Origin: Pithys albifrons albifrons
Taxonomy: Eukaryota; Chordata; Aves; Passeriformes; Thamnophilidae
Length of the DNA: 64,000 bases
Direction of reading: 5' to 3'
Assembly: GCF_047495875.1 (NCBI RefSeq)
Contig: NC_092458.1
Span: 111,091,727 to 111,155,726 of the forward strand
Part shown: piece after piece, positions 40,328 to 53,351 of the stretch
How positions within the stretch are numbered: position 1 is the stretch's first letter
How the letters are laid out: each line of letters begins with the position of its first letter
Notes under the pieces: generated by a model
What the model was told of the DNA's origin: nothing
The model's database searches: none
The model's input: only the letters and a program-made list of their open reading frames with translations
Position numbers and translations under genes: made by a program

Positions 40328-41524
40328 AGTTAGAGGTCAACACTTTCTACTAATGTGTAACAGACTCGTTTAAGGTTCAGTTTTTATAGTCACATAGGCC
40401 AGCTTGGGTTTCTTGGAGATATTTGGCTTTTTTTTTCCCTTCCAAGTGGTTTTCTGACTGTTCTTTGTCCCTACTAAACAAGTTGTATGATACGGATTAT
40501 TTTATTTTACTGACATTTTAGGGAAGTAATAACAGGTTTCAGATATGAATTTGGTCTCTGTAGTACACTCCATTAGAAAAAATAGTGCCCTTTTTGGTTA
40601 ATATTATGTATGGTTTATTAATAAAATTTACTCCCTTATGAACTCAGTCTGGTTCAGTAAAAGCACTGACATACTGTTGGATGCTGAACTGGATTCAGCA
40701 GAAGAAGCTCCTGAGATTTTTATGGGAAAGAGGCAAAAATCTGACTCGATGTAGATCGACTTTGTAATTTTTTGGTATTATACTTCTTATTGGTTGGAGA
40801 GGGTTCTTTTGGAAGTGAATTATTATTACTCCTCCTTGTAAAGTAAATTATTCTAGACTATTTCCTTGCTCTTGATTTAGACATTCGCTGTTTCATTTTT
40901 ATCTTTAAAATGATGTCACTGCACTTGATACAGTGTTATAAATTTATATAATGCAATTATATTTTCATGTGACATGCTGTATCTTATCCAGTGTCTGTAA
41001 TCTATCAAGAGGAACACTTGATGCAAAAATGATATTTGAATCACCATACTTTCTGCCTTCATTGTTTTTTCTCTGTATGAAATCTGACATGGTCTTTCCT
41101 AGCTTTCTGGGTTCCTTCTTTTCACTTCATCCTCCTTAATGTTTCGTAACACGGTTCTTTTTATTATTTATTCACTGTTGCTCTCACAGTAAATTTTAAT
41201 TTTCCTTTCTCCTTTTCTGTAAAAGTTAGCTTTATTTTTCTCATCTAGTTTGTATTTTCACTAAGAAAAAGTAATTGAGACTTTGATCCTATGGTAACCA
41301 ATTCTCATGTTCTTTGAGGGCAGAAGCGACTCAGTACAGAATAAAGCTGTATAATATTACTCTTATTTCATGGATTAAGTTATGCTAATATGTTACTTGT
41401 GTTACTGCTAAACAGTTAAGAATTGAAGTGATCTTGGTGCAATGGCATTTTTTTTAATTATGTAAACTTCAACAGAAACATTGAAACAATTGACAAGTCA
41501 ATTCTATCTGGAAAAGTTTCTCAT

Positions 41525-41566
41525 GTTTTGTTGTTTTGGTTTTTGTTGGATTTTTTTTTTGATTTA
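41525..41566. repeat. G/T-rich low-complexity tract
   Basis: GTTTTGTTG, TTTTGG and a T10 run, ending at GATTTAG. Confidence 0.75.
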
Positions 41567-42032
41567 GAGGTGATAATTTACATTTAGAGTAGCAAAAGCT
41601 TAACATGTGGTTTTTGCTACCCACTGTGAAAGCCAAGGCCCACAGTTGCCAAGATTGAATCCATTTTAGGATACAGACTAACTATTTCTCTATCAGTAAA
41701 TGGAGCTGTTTAAAATGGTTTCCACCTTACCAGCAATCAGCACCTTTGCAGCTGAATTAACAGGTAATCTGAATTTTGTTCTTCAAATTGTAGTACAGCC
41801 CTTGGTAAATCCAGGTAACTTTGTGCTGAAATGACCAGAGTCAGGAACGAGCATCTGGTGCAGTAAGTTTTCCATCATTCCAGCTTGCTGTGCCACAATT
41901 CATCTTTCTCTGCCCTTAGTCATCGATTTTGCTGGGCTTTTTGTTCATTGACTCAAGGCAGTGTTGCAATACAAAGTCTTGACTCGCTAAATCAAAACCC
42001 TTTTCAGAAAGGTAGTCAAGGAATGAAAAGTT

Positions 42033-42048
42033 GGGGGGGGGGGGGGGG
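42033..42048 (+). repeat. G16 homopolymer
   Basis: Sixteen uninterrupted G flanked by AAAAGTT and AGAAAAG. Likely length-variable and prone to sequencing error. Confidence 0.9.
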
Positions 42049-43284
42049 AGAAAAGAGATAAATCAAGGGGAATCTGAGAAAGGGCAAAAATGGTGGTGTT
42101 AAACTCCAGATCACTTTCAGAAAGCAGCAGAAATCAATAGAAGCTTCAAGTGCTCTGAAAACCTCTGTATCCCCCTCTGGTTTGTTTGATCTGGACTAGC
42201 ATAGAAGTGAGAAAGACAAAACAACTGTTCCTCAAATCTAAAAAGCTGATTGAATGGTAGGAAGGATCCTATTTCTTCCTAATTTTAGTTGTGTTTTATC
42301 ACTGCCAGCATTGAGTAATTTTTTTTTTCCTTTTTTTTTTCTGATTACATCTAGTGCAAAATGCTAAATTTCATGAGCAAAACATCCCAGACTTTCATCC
42401 CTTGATTCACTAGTTCGGGCACACTTTTTGTACACTTGGATTGTGGATTTTTGCTACTATGCTTTTTTTGTTACAATCACTGATCTATCAACTCACATTC
42501 AATGGTTTCAATAGAATAATTCTAGCCATTATTTTCTCTGATGGTTATGGAGAATTTTGAGTAGTACAAAACTGAATAGCACAGGCTAACAGTAACCATG
42601 CAAGGTCTCTGTAAAGTGACAATAAAAGATTATGCTGTTCATTTACTTTACATGGCATCCCAAAGGGAATTGATACTCCTCCCTCCCCTCTTACCCCCCC
42701 TTTCATTTTAAATGAAGATTTGCTCCCCAAATAAAAAAGTCGAAAGAGGCTAATGCTTTCCATGTCATAGTGAACTTGCAAAACGGATTATTCTTTTCTG
42801 ATTTTGATCATCTGTTTTGAATTAGATATTCAGTAAATAGTCTCTAATACTTCATACAGTACTTGGTACTGTCAAATGGTTTTTCAGCTGTTTGTGTTAT
42901 TTTTCTTTTTGTTTATTGGTTTTTGTTTTAAATTGGGATGAGTTTTCTAATAATAATAACAGCTATATTTTTTGTGTAATCAAGATATGATTTTTTTTTG
43001 GTATAAATGTTTTCTATACATTTGCATGTTCCTATGCTCCTGTATTCTGTTCTGAATGTGTTGCCTGGTCTCACTTGAAAAATGTCAAACAGCTTTCTGG
43101 TATGTTCTTAGGAATTGCATGAGATTTGTAAATGGAAGGGAAACTTATTCTCAGTTTTCGCAATCCTCAAATTTAGCCTGTCCATCTGTGATAGCAAAAA
43201 ACCTTCAGATGTAGCTTTTTCCTGTTGTTTTTATTTTTGAACACATGTCTGTGGTACATATATACACATATATTGAATTTTACA

Positions 43285-43307
43285 AAGCATCCTTGTTAAG
43301 GATGCTT
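43285..43307. repeat. Perfect 10-bp inverted repeat (hairpin)
   Basis: AAGCATCCTT, loop GTT, AAGGATGCTT. It is a perfect 10-bp stem with a 3-base loop. No T run follows on either strand and no gene is adjacent, so a terminator-like or RNA role is not supported. Confidence 0.8.
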
Positions 43308-43383
43308 CTTTCACTCCTCATCCGGTGTTCTAAACTTAAACTAGCAGCTTCCAAAACAGCTCATATGATGTCTGAGGGTTTAG

Positions 43384-43432
43384 GTGGTGTTTTGTGTTGG
43401 TTTGGTTGGTTTTAGTTTTGGTTTTGTTTTTT
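43384..43432. repeat. G/T-rich low-complexity tract
   Basis: GTGGTGTTTTG, GGTTTGG and GTTTTG-type degenerate repeats. Confidence 0.8.
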
Positions 43433-46400
43433 AATAAAGAAGAAAGGGTAGTTGGATGTTTTTGCAAAAGCTGTATTGAAAAGATTGAAGGAAAATAAGA
43501 TCAAGTTCTAACATTTTGTAACTTAGACATTGCAAAAATCAACAATTGTACTTCCCCTCCAGTGCATTAAAAAAATTACTGTCTACTGCATGAGTGGACT
43601 TTTCAGTTTCTTAAAAAAACTGAGAAAACAATTACTGACTGGTTTCCTTCTGCAAGCACTTCCATGCAATACACCCAGGGAGATTGTTTAGCACACAGTG
43701 AATGCTGCAGTTGCTTGCAAACCTCTTCGTTTAACATTCAGGCACAAAAAATGTCAAGCAGTTTGACACATCCATCTGTAGTTAAAATTTTATATACAAA
43801 TTTTTGGAGAGACTTCAGAATATATTGAATTTTGGGTGAATATGTGATTCTATATTCTGAAAGTTGATATATTATTTGCTATGCCCATGAAAGGACTTGT
43901 TACTATTTTTTTGTCTAATCATCTGAAGGAAACTTAATTCAAAGACAGGAGATCTCTCTGATTTATAGATTCTAGATGCCTGGGGAGTCCTTAAGTATTG
44001 TGGCCATTGTACCTCAGTGGCCTGTGGTTCAGCCTATCAAAATAAAGGGGGTGTTAGGACAGCCTGATGTCTGCTGATTGTTTCCTGAGTAGCCTTTAAG
44101 TATTTGGGATTTAAAATTATTAGGGAGAAGACCTCATAAAATGTCTGAGGTGCAACAAAAGGATTCATCTGAGAATTCATCTGGCCCCAAGACTTGTTTA
44201 TCCTCCTAAGATGGGAAAAGAAACCAAATTATGTTATTACAGAGTAACTTTAAGAGTAGTAAAGCTTCTGTGTGTAGGGAAATGAATGTTGAGTGAGAAA
44301 TTTCCTAAGAAGTATTTACCTTTTATGGCTACTGAATTTTATTTTTAGAGTCCTAAGATGTACTATATTAACAATAATAATGTGTAAGGAAGAGATTACG
44401 GGAGTGTAATTGAGCATTTTCAGTAAAAACTAATAACATGGCTGAGATTACTTTTGGCAAACAAGAATAATGTTTTTATTGAATAATGAAAATTATTTTT
44501 CTTTACAGGTAGTATGCAGGACTTGAACTGCTGTTTTTACCTTTTTTTGAGACCCATGTGTTGGTGGTCTTTTCTTAGCAGTCCACATTTTCCTCAAGGA
44601 AAGCCAAAGGGAAACCTCCAATCACTATGTGCTTTTAGGAGAGGGTTGGTGCTTGAGGACAAAATGCTTTTATGAGCAGTACAAACTGTGGCTAAGAGGC
44701 AGTGCCTGCAGGAATTAAGGTCTGCTTCAGAGTGGGTTGACAGCTGGGAGCACAGGGAGTAGCAGCCTGAGTTGTAGGGGAAGGGACTTGGAGACTTGCA
44801 CTCACTCTCCTGCTTGGCTAATGCATTTCTGCAGCTGTACCAGTTGAAGGAGTTTTACTCAGAGAAGTCCTTGGAATACTTGCAGTTCCTGAATCATCTA
44901 ATGTTGGCTTTGCTCTGGTAACCCCCTGGGAAATCTAATTGCTAGCAGCTTCTTAGAGGTCAATATTATAGATTGCTTTCTACAGAAAGATCAAGGAAAA
45001 GATCAAGCTGTACTTCTTATTTGAAGATGGAAGGAAGGGAGGACAGGTAGGAAAGGGCAGGGAGCTCGATAAGAGAATGTGATCTGTGTACTGGGGCACT
45101 GAAACAACTTATTGTAATCTGGTATTTGATTATGGTGCTTCAGAAGTAAAGTCCAGGGATAAAAAGAGAATGGAATGATTAAAAGCACTGGCCCTGTTAA
45201 AAAAATAATTACCCATGGAGCAAAAGTTTGATTATGAAACTCTTATGTTTTATTCTACAAACAGTTTTGTTTTTTTTTTTATTCTTGGAGTTCAATCTGT
45301 ATTTTGAAGATTGGTTACTATATTTTTAATTGAAAGAAATTTAGATCCTCTTAGTTTTTGAGGAAATGACTGTCAGGTAAGTCCTATTTGATATGACAAA
45401 TCTAGGACACGCACAGATGTACAGAACATTTTGATTGAAAACAATGATAGGAGCAAAAAAAACCCTTAAACACTATCTCTTTCTTTATAAAATCATGAGA
45501 ATTACGTTATTCCATAACTCAGATGTGGACTATGAGTCTTTTCTTGTGTTTCTTTTCATCTGTTCTGTGTTTTTGTCCAGTTGTGCAACTGTTATGCATA
45601 ACCATTATGAGTTGAACACATAGAGAATTAGGCATGACTGGTGAGTAGAGAAAGTGGGTATGCAGCATAAATAAATAAGGGCACAGGACAGTGCTTTTTG
45701 GAGTTATTTTGGTAATGACAACCTTCACTTCCCTTTACCTCAGACTTTATTAAAGGGAAAAAAAGTAACAAACTGAAGGTATGAAAGTGGTTGCTTTGCA
45801 GAATCTGTTGGTTCATTAGTAGATTAAGTGTTGTAAGTGTATATATAGAGATAAGTTTTTTAATTTATACCACCTAAGTGCCAAAATAGTCTTCTGCTTA
45901 ATAGTTATGATACCTAAAGTCCAGGTTCTTTGTGTTCTGCAAAATGACCAGTTAAGTTTCAGTTCTATGTCTGTAGAACACTAGAAAAACTGAGTTTTTA
46001 AAACTGTTCTCTGTCTGAAAATGAGTACTTGTAGAATAGCTTGATAGAACATAGAGGAAGAGACTTGTGGTACATCTTTTTTAGCTTTTATGATGAGATG
46101 AGTGGATGTAAATTCAGTGCACATTGTTGGGGGGGTGCAATTTAATATAAAGAGGTCTGTTTTACTGACTTTTTAAGAAAGCACTGGATAATACAGTAAT
46201 AACACTGCAGTATCACAGTTCTAAAAGAATGTTTTCTTATCACTAATACTTTTGATTGTCATTGCAGTTTTGAGATAACTGCAGTGCTAATCCTGGGCCT
46301 AAATTGCCACTGTCTGGCATTATCTACTCTTTTATGCCTTGTTCCCTTTTCTCCAACAGTCCAGCCTGGAACAATTACTGCAGCAGCTTCTCATTTGGAA

Positions 46401-47861
46401 GAATGAGGAGGGAATGAGAGGCTGGAGACAGATACCCTACTCTGGCTTCACTGCCCACCCGTGGCTGCTGTTGCAGTGGTTTTACCTCAATGCCATGTCC
46501 CACTGCACTGTGTGTTTGGGACTGGAGCCTCCTGAGGGAGAGGAGGTGGGATGTAGTGAGGGGTAGGTGAGTGGTATGGAAGATGTTCAGGTTTTTTTGG
46601 TAGTGCTTATCAAGCCCTCACTTTAATCCTCCCTTTTATGCTGTCCATTGAGACCTGAAGAGAGATTAGAGTTACACCCCATGCTCTTTCAGAAATTCTC
46701 CAGAAGTTGTCTTAATATCAAGATCTATCATTGAAATTAGTGAGCTTTAATGATTTAAAGAATGCAAAGATTTGTAATTTTTGTTTGCACCTACTTTAAT
46801 TTGGGAAACTTAAGTTGTCAAGGGACTCATGAGCTAACAGAAGGGGATGAGTTTAAAAAGGTTGACAGGACATCTAACTGGACAGCACCACATCTCATCA
46901 GTACTACACAGTGAAATCTGTCTCCATTAAAGCTTGAAAGCCAGAAATATAGTGGGGCAGTAAGGAGAAAAGAAGAGTACAAAAGACCATCATTGATATC
47001 TTGCATCCCTGCAGAAATAGGATCCTTGTTAGGTATATCAGAGATCATTTTAGCAAGGACCAAACACAGCACTGCAGGAGTGAATCACTTGTGCCAGAAC
47101 CACTGGGAGCTGAAGGCAGGGAACTGCCCTTTTTGTTCTCTTCTCAATTCAAGTGCTTCCCTGGTGTGCTTTGCTTTTACAGTTAGCAGTGTGTTGTCTC
47201 ACTGTCTGAGGCTTGATAAAATCTTTAGTTGAATGAACATTTTTTTTATTTGCTATTTTGTTCCAATTATCTTTGAACAATGCATCTTAAATAATGCTTC
47301 TCTGTCAGACAAATACTTTTCAAGTACAATTTTCTGTCAAAAAACATTAGGATATTGTAGTATAAATTTTATCACAGGTGCCTTACATACTGACTTAACT
47401 AGTTTAGCATTTATTGTGCTGTAATGATTTCCTTCTGCTTGTTCAAATAAGCTTTTGTATTGTATGCATCTATGTTTTGACTGACACTGCATATTTATTC
47501 TAATATGCATTTTGATAAAGTATGGAGCAATTAAGAGGAGGATGACACTTGAGGGGAAGACAAGTAGTTTTCACTAGACTTTATTATTTATCATTTATCA
47601 TTTTTTATTAGAAAAAGATAGAAAAGCTGTATACAGTTCTAGACTGAGGGCAGTGGAGTGTAGAACTGCATGCCCCTGTCAAATTGATAAAGTGAAGATG
47701 TTGAGGAGATAATGGAAACTTTCTATTCAGTGAGGAGTGGAATAAATAAACCATTTCTAGTCATTCTTCAGCATTGATTGCCTTCATGCTTTAGGCTTAG
47801 GTCAGAACTTGCACATAATAAAGACAAAGTTGAACAAATATGGAGATCCACTTTGGAAAAT

Positions 47862-47998
47862 CAGAATCACAGAGTACACTGAGCTGAAAGGAACCTGTAA
47901 GGATTAGCAAGTGCAAACCTTAGTCCTGCACAGGACTGTCCCTAAGTCACACCATGTGCCTGCGAGTATCTTCCAAGTTCTTCTTGAACAGATGAAGC
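47862..47998 (-). mobile_element. CR1 LINE, short 3' fragment
   Basis: The plus strand begins AATCAGAATCACAGAGTACA, the inverted CR1 tail. It continues GAAAGGAACCTGTAAGGATT, then CCTGCACAGGACTGTCCCTAA and CACACCATGTGCCTG. On the minus strand the last ORF2 codons read LFKKNLEDTRRHMV and then a stop. This matches the end of the copy at 63285-63592 (HLENPVRHMV stop), so the two belong to the same CR1 subfamily. The match fades at about 47998. It is non-functional. Confidence 0.92.
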
Positions 47999-49887
47999 TG
48001 ATCCTTTGGTGCAGAGAAATCAGGACAATATTTAACATGGAAACTTAATGTAGGTGATTAACAGCAGTGGTGATATATAAAGGAATAAGCTGCAGGCAGC
48101 AGTGCTGATAAAATTAACACATTCAGTGTGTAGTGGAATATGTGGTCCTGTGTAAAACATACAGTTCCATATTTTTCATTCGACCTTATTGCAAGGAAAC
48201 AAAGGCAGTAAAATAAACCTGCATTTCAATTTTAGTAGTTCATATTGTTCTTTTTTTGGGACACTGTCAGGATTTACTTAAATTTTCTTCACACCTGGCT
48301 ATATCACTCAGACAGCACTTAAGTATTCTGCACCTGCTAGTACCTTGCCTCTGCAATCATCATTGCAACGATTAGTATATTAAATTAATCATTTTGCAAT
48401 TTTATTATGCAACCTTCGGAAGTTTTAACGTACCATAATTTTAAAGCAGTGTCATTATGGTTACCTGCTGGGAATTTTATGTTCAATTTTCATGATGCTT
48501 TGGTATTCATTATTTATAGTTGAGAGTTGTCCAGAAATCTGGATTTTGCAAGGCATAGTACGAGAACATCAGAGACTTAGTCACAGCAACTGACAGACAA
48601 GTGAGCAGTCAGAACAGCTGCTCCTGTACCATAGACAAGAATCTGCTGTTCATGTGCCATGCTTATGTTAGTGCCAAAATACTAAGTTGCTATTAGGTGA
48701 CACTGGTTTTAATAGCCTGGGGTCAGGAGCGTTCATCACAATAAAAAGCAGTGCTTGCTGTAGCTGAGAATAAATTAGATTTTTTTTGAGTCACAGATTG
48801 CAGATATTCATCAGTTTGGGACATTTTTCTGTAGAAGAATGCATGTGTAAGTCGGTGTGTAAAGAGAACAGAAAGCCACCTTAGTATTAAGGAAAAAAAA
48901 TCAGTCCAAAACCAGCAATGGCAAGGAGGAAACCCCCACACTTCATTTACATTTTTTTCTCACTAAGGGGTAGAAAGACAAAGCAAGATTAGAAGATGGA
49001 ATTGCAGGTAAATGGAAAGCAAGTTTTACACCAATAACTATTTTGAAACTGAGAAGGTTGTACACCATACAAGAAAAAATGAAAACAATGGGAAATTTTC
49101 TTCAGCAAGCGATATTAATCTAGGGTGAAATCACTGAAGTAATTTGGATTTTGTAATTTAATCTGAACTTTTTTGGGGGGGAAACAGATCAGCTGACTTT
49201 TATTGTCTTTTCTGTCCTTGTCCTCCTCTGATGACTGAAAAGGTTTGAAAAACATTGTAGGAGATACAACAATTATCCATAATGCCATTTTTTAGGATGT
49301 TCACTAGTGGGTGTTTATTTCTATCTGACATTGGAGGAAGTAAGCCAGAGAAGTGGATGGTCAGAGTAGTTACCATGACTGTCTTATTAAGCCAAGTCCT
49401 CCGTGGGAAAACACATTATTTGGGTCAATCTCATGCTTCAAACTGTTGTTACCCATCAAAAGATACAGTTGAGTGTCTATTTGACTCGTTTTAGGAGTAA
49501 TTGGTTTCAGTTTTGGCTGTAAGTCAGAAAGAATTGGGGCCTGCCTCATTTGTATACTGGTCTCTTCTGCATTATTGCCAAAAGTTGCTCTTCAGCTTTG
49601 TAACTTTTTTCTTCGTGTTTTGACTTCTAGAATTTCTTCTCAATTTTAATTGAAAGTTATAATGTATCTGATAAGATTCAGGCTAAAGCAAATAAAGTAG
49701 CATTTGCAACATAACTTGTAAGTGTCAGAAGGAAGGAATTTTCTATGAAAATCTCTAATTTTAACAGAACTAGTTGTATTATGGTAAAAAAAAAAACCCT
49801 GTTTACCAACATGCTTTCCATTGCCTTGGAACTGAAGACAGTATTTAAAGGTTGTTCTTTACACCTAAATAGAGACATAATGAGAAG

Positions 49888-49917
49888 CAAAATAAAACAA
49901 AACCCAAACAAAAAACT
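49888..49917. repeat. A/C-rich low-complexity tract
   Basis: AAAATAAAACAAAACCC-type degenerate repeat. Confidence 0.7.
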
Positions 49918-52900
49918 AGAACCACATAGTTCGTTTTATATCTTTAGGAGTTCAAAGAAAATAGAACTATTAGTGGTAGCTAAGATGATAGTGAATGCAT
50001 AGAGAATTTGTTCTCAGGAGCTACACTGGAATCCAGTGCAAGCTAATACATAGATCTTATCAGTGGTTATGTTGGCTGGTGATAATTTACAGTCTTAATT
50101 ATAGAAAGTTTACTATTACATTTTTTTGTCAGAACAGAATTTACCAAATATGTTTTTACATGTTTAAATTTTACAGATCTTTTAATGGTTATATCATGCA
50201 ATTAATTTTGTATATTAAAAAAACCACTATGTAGATCCATTAACTAGTATTTTGTCGTATTCTAGTGTATCTGTATATATATTTGTTTTTTGTGTGGAGT
50301 GGAAGAAATTAGTAGCTCAAATCTAATTAATTGCTGTATCTCACATCTGCTTGAGAAATTATTGGTAGTGTAAAACAAGCACAGAGAATCAGAAGCCTTT
50401 TTAGCAGTGTAATGAATAGTGGCAATAGGACAAAATATTTATTGATGTGATATGAATGATAAACAAGTGGCAATATAGTAATGCTAGCTAATATATTAGC
50501 CTGGAGTATCCACAATTTTTGCTTTTTTGATTTTTTTTTCTTAAATACCTTCTTACATTTCTGCCAAAAATATATTAAGGAATACTAGATCTTCATATTT
50601 CAGATATCTTTATTGAATAACTCCCCTGAAATATTTCATAGTTTCCATCAGTGTTGTCAGTTGACATTGTTGAAGTACTAATGTATATTGAAGAGTAAAG
50701 AATAATAGAAAAATAACATTTTGTGAGGTACTTGACCCAATGTTGATGAACTTGAAATACAAAGAATCAATATATTGGAATTTTTCAGTGTGCAGGAAAC
50801 AACTGGGAAAACGCACCATTTTTAATAGCCATTCCAGAATTATTTCAATTGCTAACAGAAACAGCTATTTACTTCTACATTCTTGCTCCATGTCTTCTTT
50901 TGTTAGTTTGAAACTGGAGAATACTTGAATTAAAGCGGAACACAAGTGAAATGAAAGCAGTTTGTTAATCTGTTTTGTGATACTTTGCTCCTGGATGGGT
51001 AAAATAACAAGTTCATCTTGTTTTCAAGGGTAGTCACAAAGTTACAAGCCTGTAACATGGCTTAGATAAGACATCCATGTAATGCAGTGATTTTGTGTTG
51101 TAAAGAAGTAAAACAACAAAGCTTATAAAATAACATGCAAGTCCATTGTTTCCAATATTTAAATGTGAACAGCTCTTCATAGCAAATACTGAAGGTCCTT
51201 TCCAAAAGGAAAGGATGTTTCCTTCTTGCTTTCCTGTAAATTACCTGACTGGAGAGGAGGGGATAGAAGTAAGGCTTATTTTTTTTTCTTGTAGTTATTC
51301 TAGCATTTCTATCATTTTAATTATTTCATTGGCAGGAATAATGTGTCATGATAGTCTGAAAATAATGTGGTCTGCTGTTTGTACTGACCATTGCACATTT
51401 CACAGTCTTAAAAGTAAATCTGAATTGGGAAACTAAATGAAAGGTCTTTTGCATATGTATAAAAAAATTGTATCTAGCTATAAAAAAGTTTTGAAATACA
51501 GGAAAATGAAGACAAGCGTAGTGAATTCTCCATTTTGTTTAGTTTTGTCCAGAGGAGGGGAGTACTGAGTTGTTAACAACAGAATCTGTAAGAGGTTTAA
51601 CAACCTAATACTGACAGTATCTCACACTGCTAAAACATTTCCTCTTCCTTGGTTTGAGAGAAGGTCACTCTGACAACCATTTTGTTCTCTGAGATTTTTG
51701 AACATCATCTGTTTGTAAGAAATTGCTTGAAAAATATATTTGCTGACTGGCACTAACCAAGATGTCATTTGTTTCTTTGTTTTCTCTGTGATTGTTTGAC
51801 TTATTTTGATGCTTTTTTGAATTTTTTATTGGACTATCTTGTATGATACTGCCATTATCTTTATTACACTGTCTGATCTTTTTAGCCCAAATGTTTTGCT
51901 CTTGCTAAGGAAGCTGGGGAGGTGGCATGGGAAACATTTTCAGCAGGCTGAAGAGATCTGTCTCTGTTCTTATCTGCCAGGTTCTCCTGCAGCAGTAGGT
52001 CAAAAGAAAGCTGTTTATATGAGCTTAGGGTTTGGGGAGAGCTAAATGCCTGTTAGCTAATAAAAAACAGCAGGTGTAATAATGTCCTGACAAATTATGA
52101 GATGATGGCAAGAGGAAATAACTGAAGATATTGCTTTGATGTTCAGCAGAAAGTGCTTTCAGATCTTCTGCTACTGGTGACCTGCACAAGTCACAAGTGC
52201 TCCTTGCTGTGTCTTGGTGTGAGTTGAACTTCCCTTTCTTGGGGAATGTGTTGTCAGCATCGTTTGCTTAGTATTTGGAGATTAGACTTCATGGACCTTT
52301 AACCATTCTTTTTTAGCAGTTTACATGAAGACTGACTGCCTAAAGATTTGCTGCTGCTGTTCTGTGTTTCTAGACCTCATATTGGCAGAAATGACTGAGA
52401 CCAGGGCTATCTTAAAATAACTGGGCAGAAGCTGGTAGCAGGCTGCAATTGTAAGGGACATCTGACTTGGAGGTTTTCCATGTTGTTACTGCACCAGCAT
52501 CTGAATTGGTTAAGCTGCCAAAACACTACAAAACTCACTCTCCCTTCTCTTCCCCCTGTTTCCTTGTGCTCAGCACATGTGCATACTCTTTTCATGTGCT
52601 GCTGAGGAACAAGTAGATTGAGAATGTTCGTTGTTGTAGACAAATTCTTTAGGTTTCTGCTTGCTTAATATAGTACAGGCATGCATTTTATGGACTTGAA
52701 GAATATTGCAAATTTCTTAAGAAGGGAAGGGACACTTTTAATAGGAGTAGATTCTTCAGATTCCTGAGAAGGGAAAACAGTGACTTTCATATATGTGCTG
52801 TCAATCTGATTACATTTTCAGTAGGTAATGAGTGACAGTTTTTACCAGATGACGGCTGTGTGGTGACCTGTGTGAAAGCAATTGCAATTGTGTTTGATTT

Positions 52901-53315
52901 CCAAGTGTACAGGTGTCTACACTGCAGAATAAACTAACAAAACTGACAGTAATTGGCATTGGTTTCAGCAGTCTCTGCAAGAGGTCAAGGACAATCCAGC
53001 ATTACAGGACATTGCTGAGGCATTCTGGTGAGAAAACTTCTGTGGCTTCCCAAGCTCTAGCTGCCCTGAGGAACATCATGAGGGTTTTGGTTTCCAGGAA
53101 TGTCAATCTTACACTGTTTGGCAGGGCTGTCTTTCCTTTAGGTTGGGAGGGCAAGATAATAATCTTGTTATCAAAATACTAATTCTGTGATAGAAATACA
53201 CAACTGGAAGTGTAGCTTGTATATATTGTTAGATAAAACTGGAAATTAACTTCGAATAGGGGTTTTGATTTCAGTTTCAATTAAGAATAATGAGAAAAAT
53301 AGTTGGTTATTTGAA

Positions 53316-53351
53316 CATGTGTGTGTGTGCATATGTGCACAAACACACATG
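53316..53351. repeat. GT/CA near-palindrome
   Basis: A GT microsatellite, a central GCATATGTGCAC and then ACACACATG. The 36-base stretch is close to its own reverse complement, so it can fold into a hairpin. Confidence 0.75.

Larger units (their letters stand above)
36988..47861. other. AT-rich single-copy DNA, no gene seen
   Basis: No exon, RNA gene or transposon could be supported. Parts of 37620-38210, 44600-44920 and 46330-46570 are GC-richer than their surroundings but match nothing I know. Simple tracts lie at 39146-39220, 40258-40327, 41525-41566, 42033-42048 and 43384-43432, and a perfect small hairpin at 43285-43307. All open frames are 81 codons or shorter. Confidence 0.45.

Noticed and set aside
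46339..46566. GC-richer 75-codon open frame as a possible exon
   Set aside because: No domain recognised, no convincing splice sites at both ends. The composition alone is not enough.
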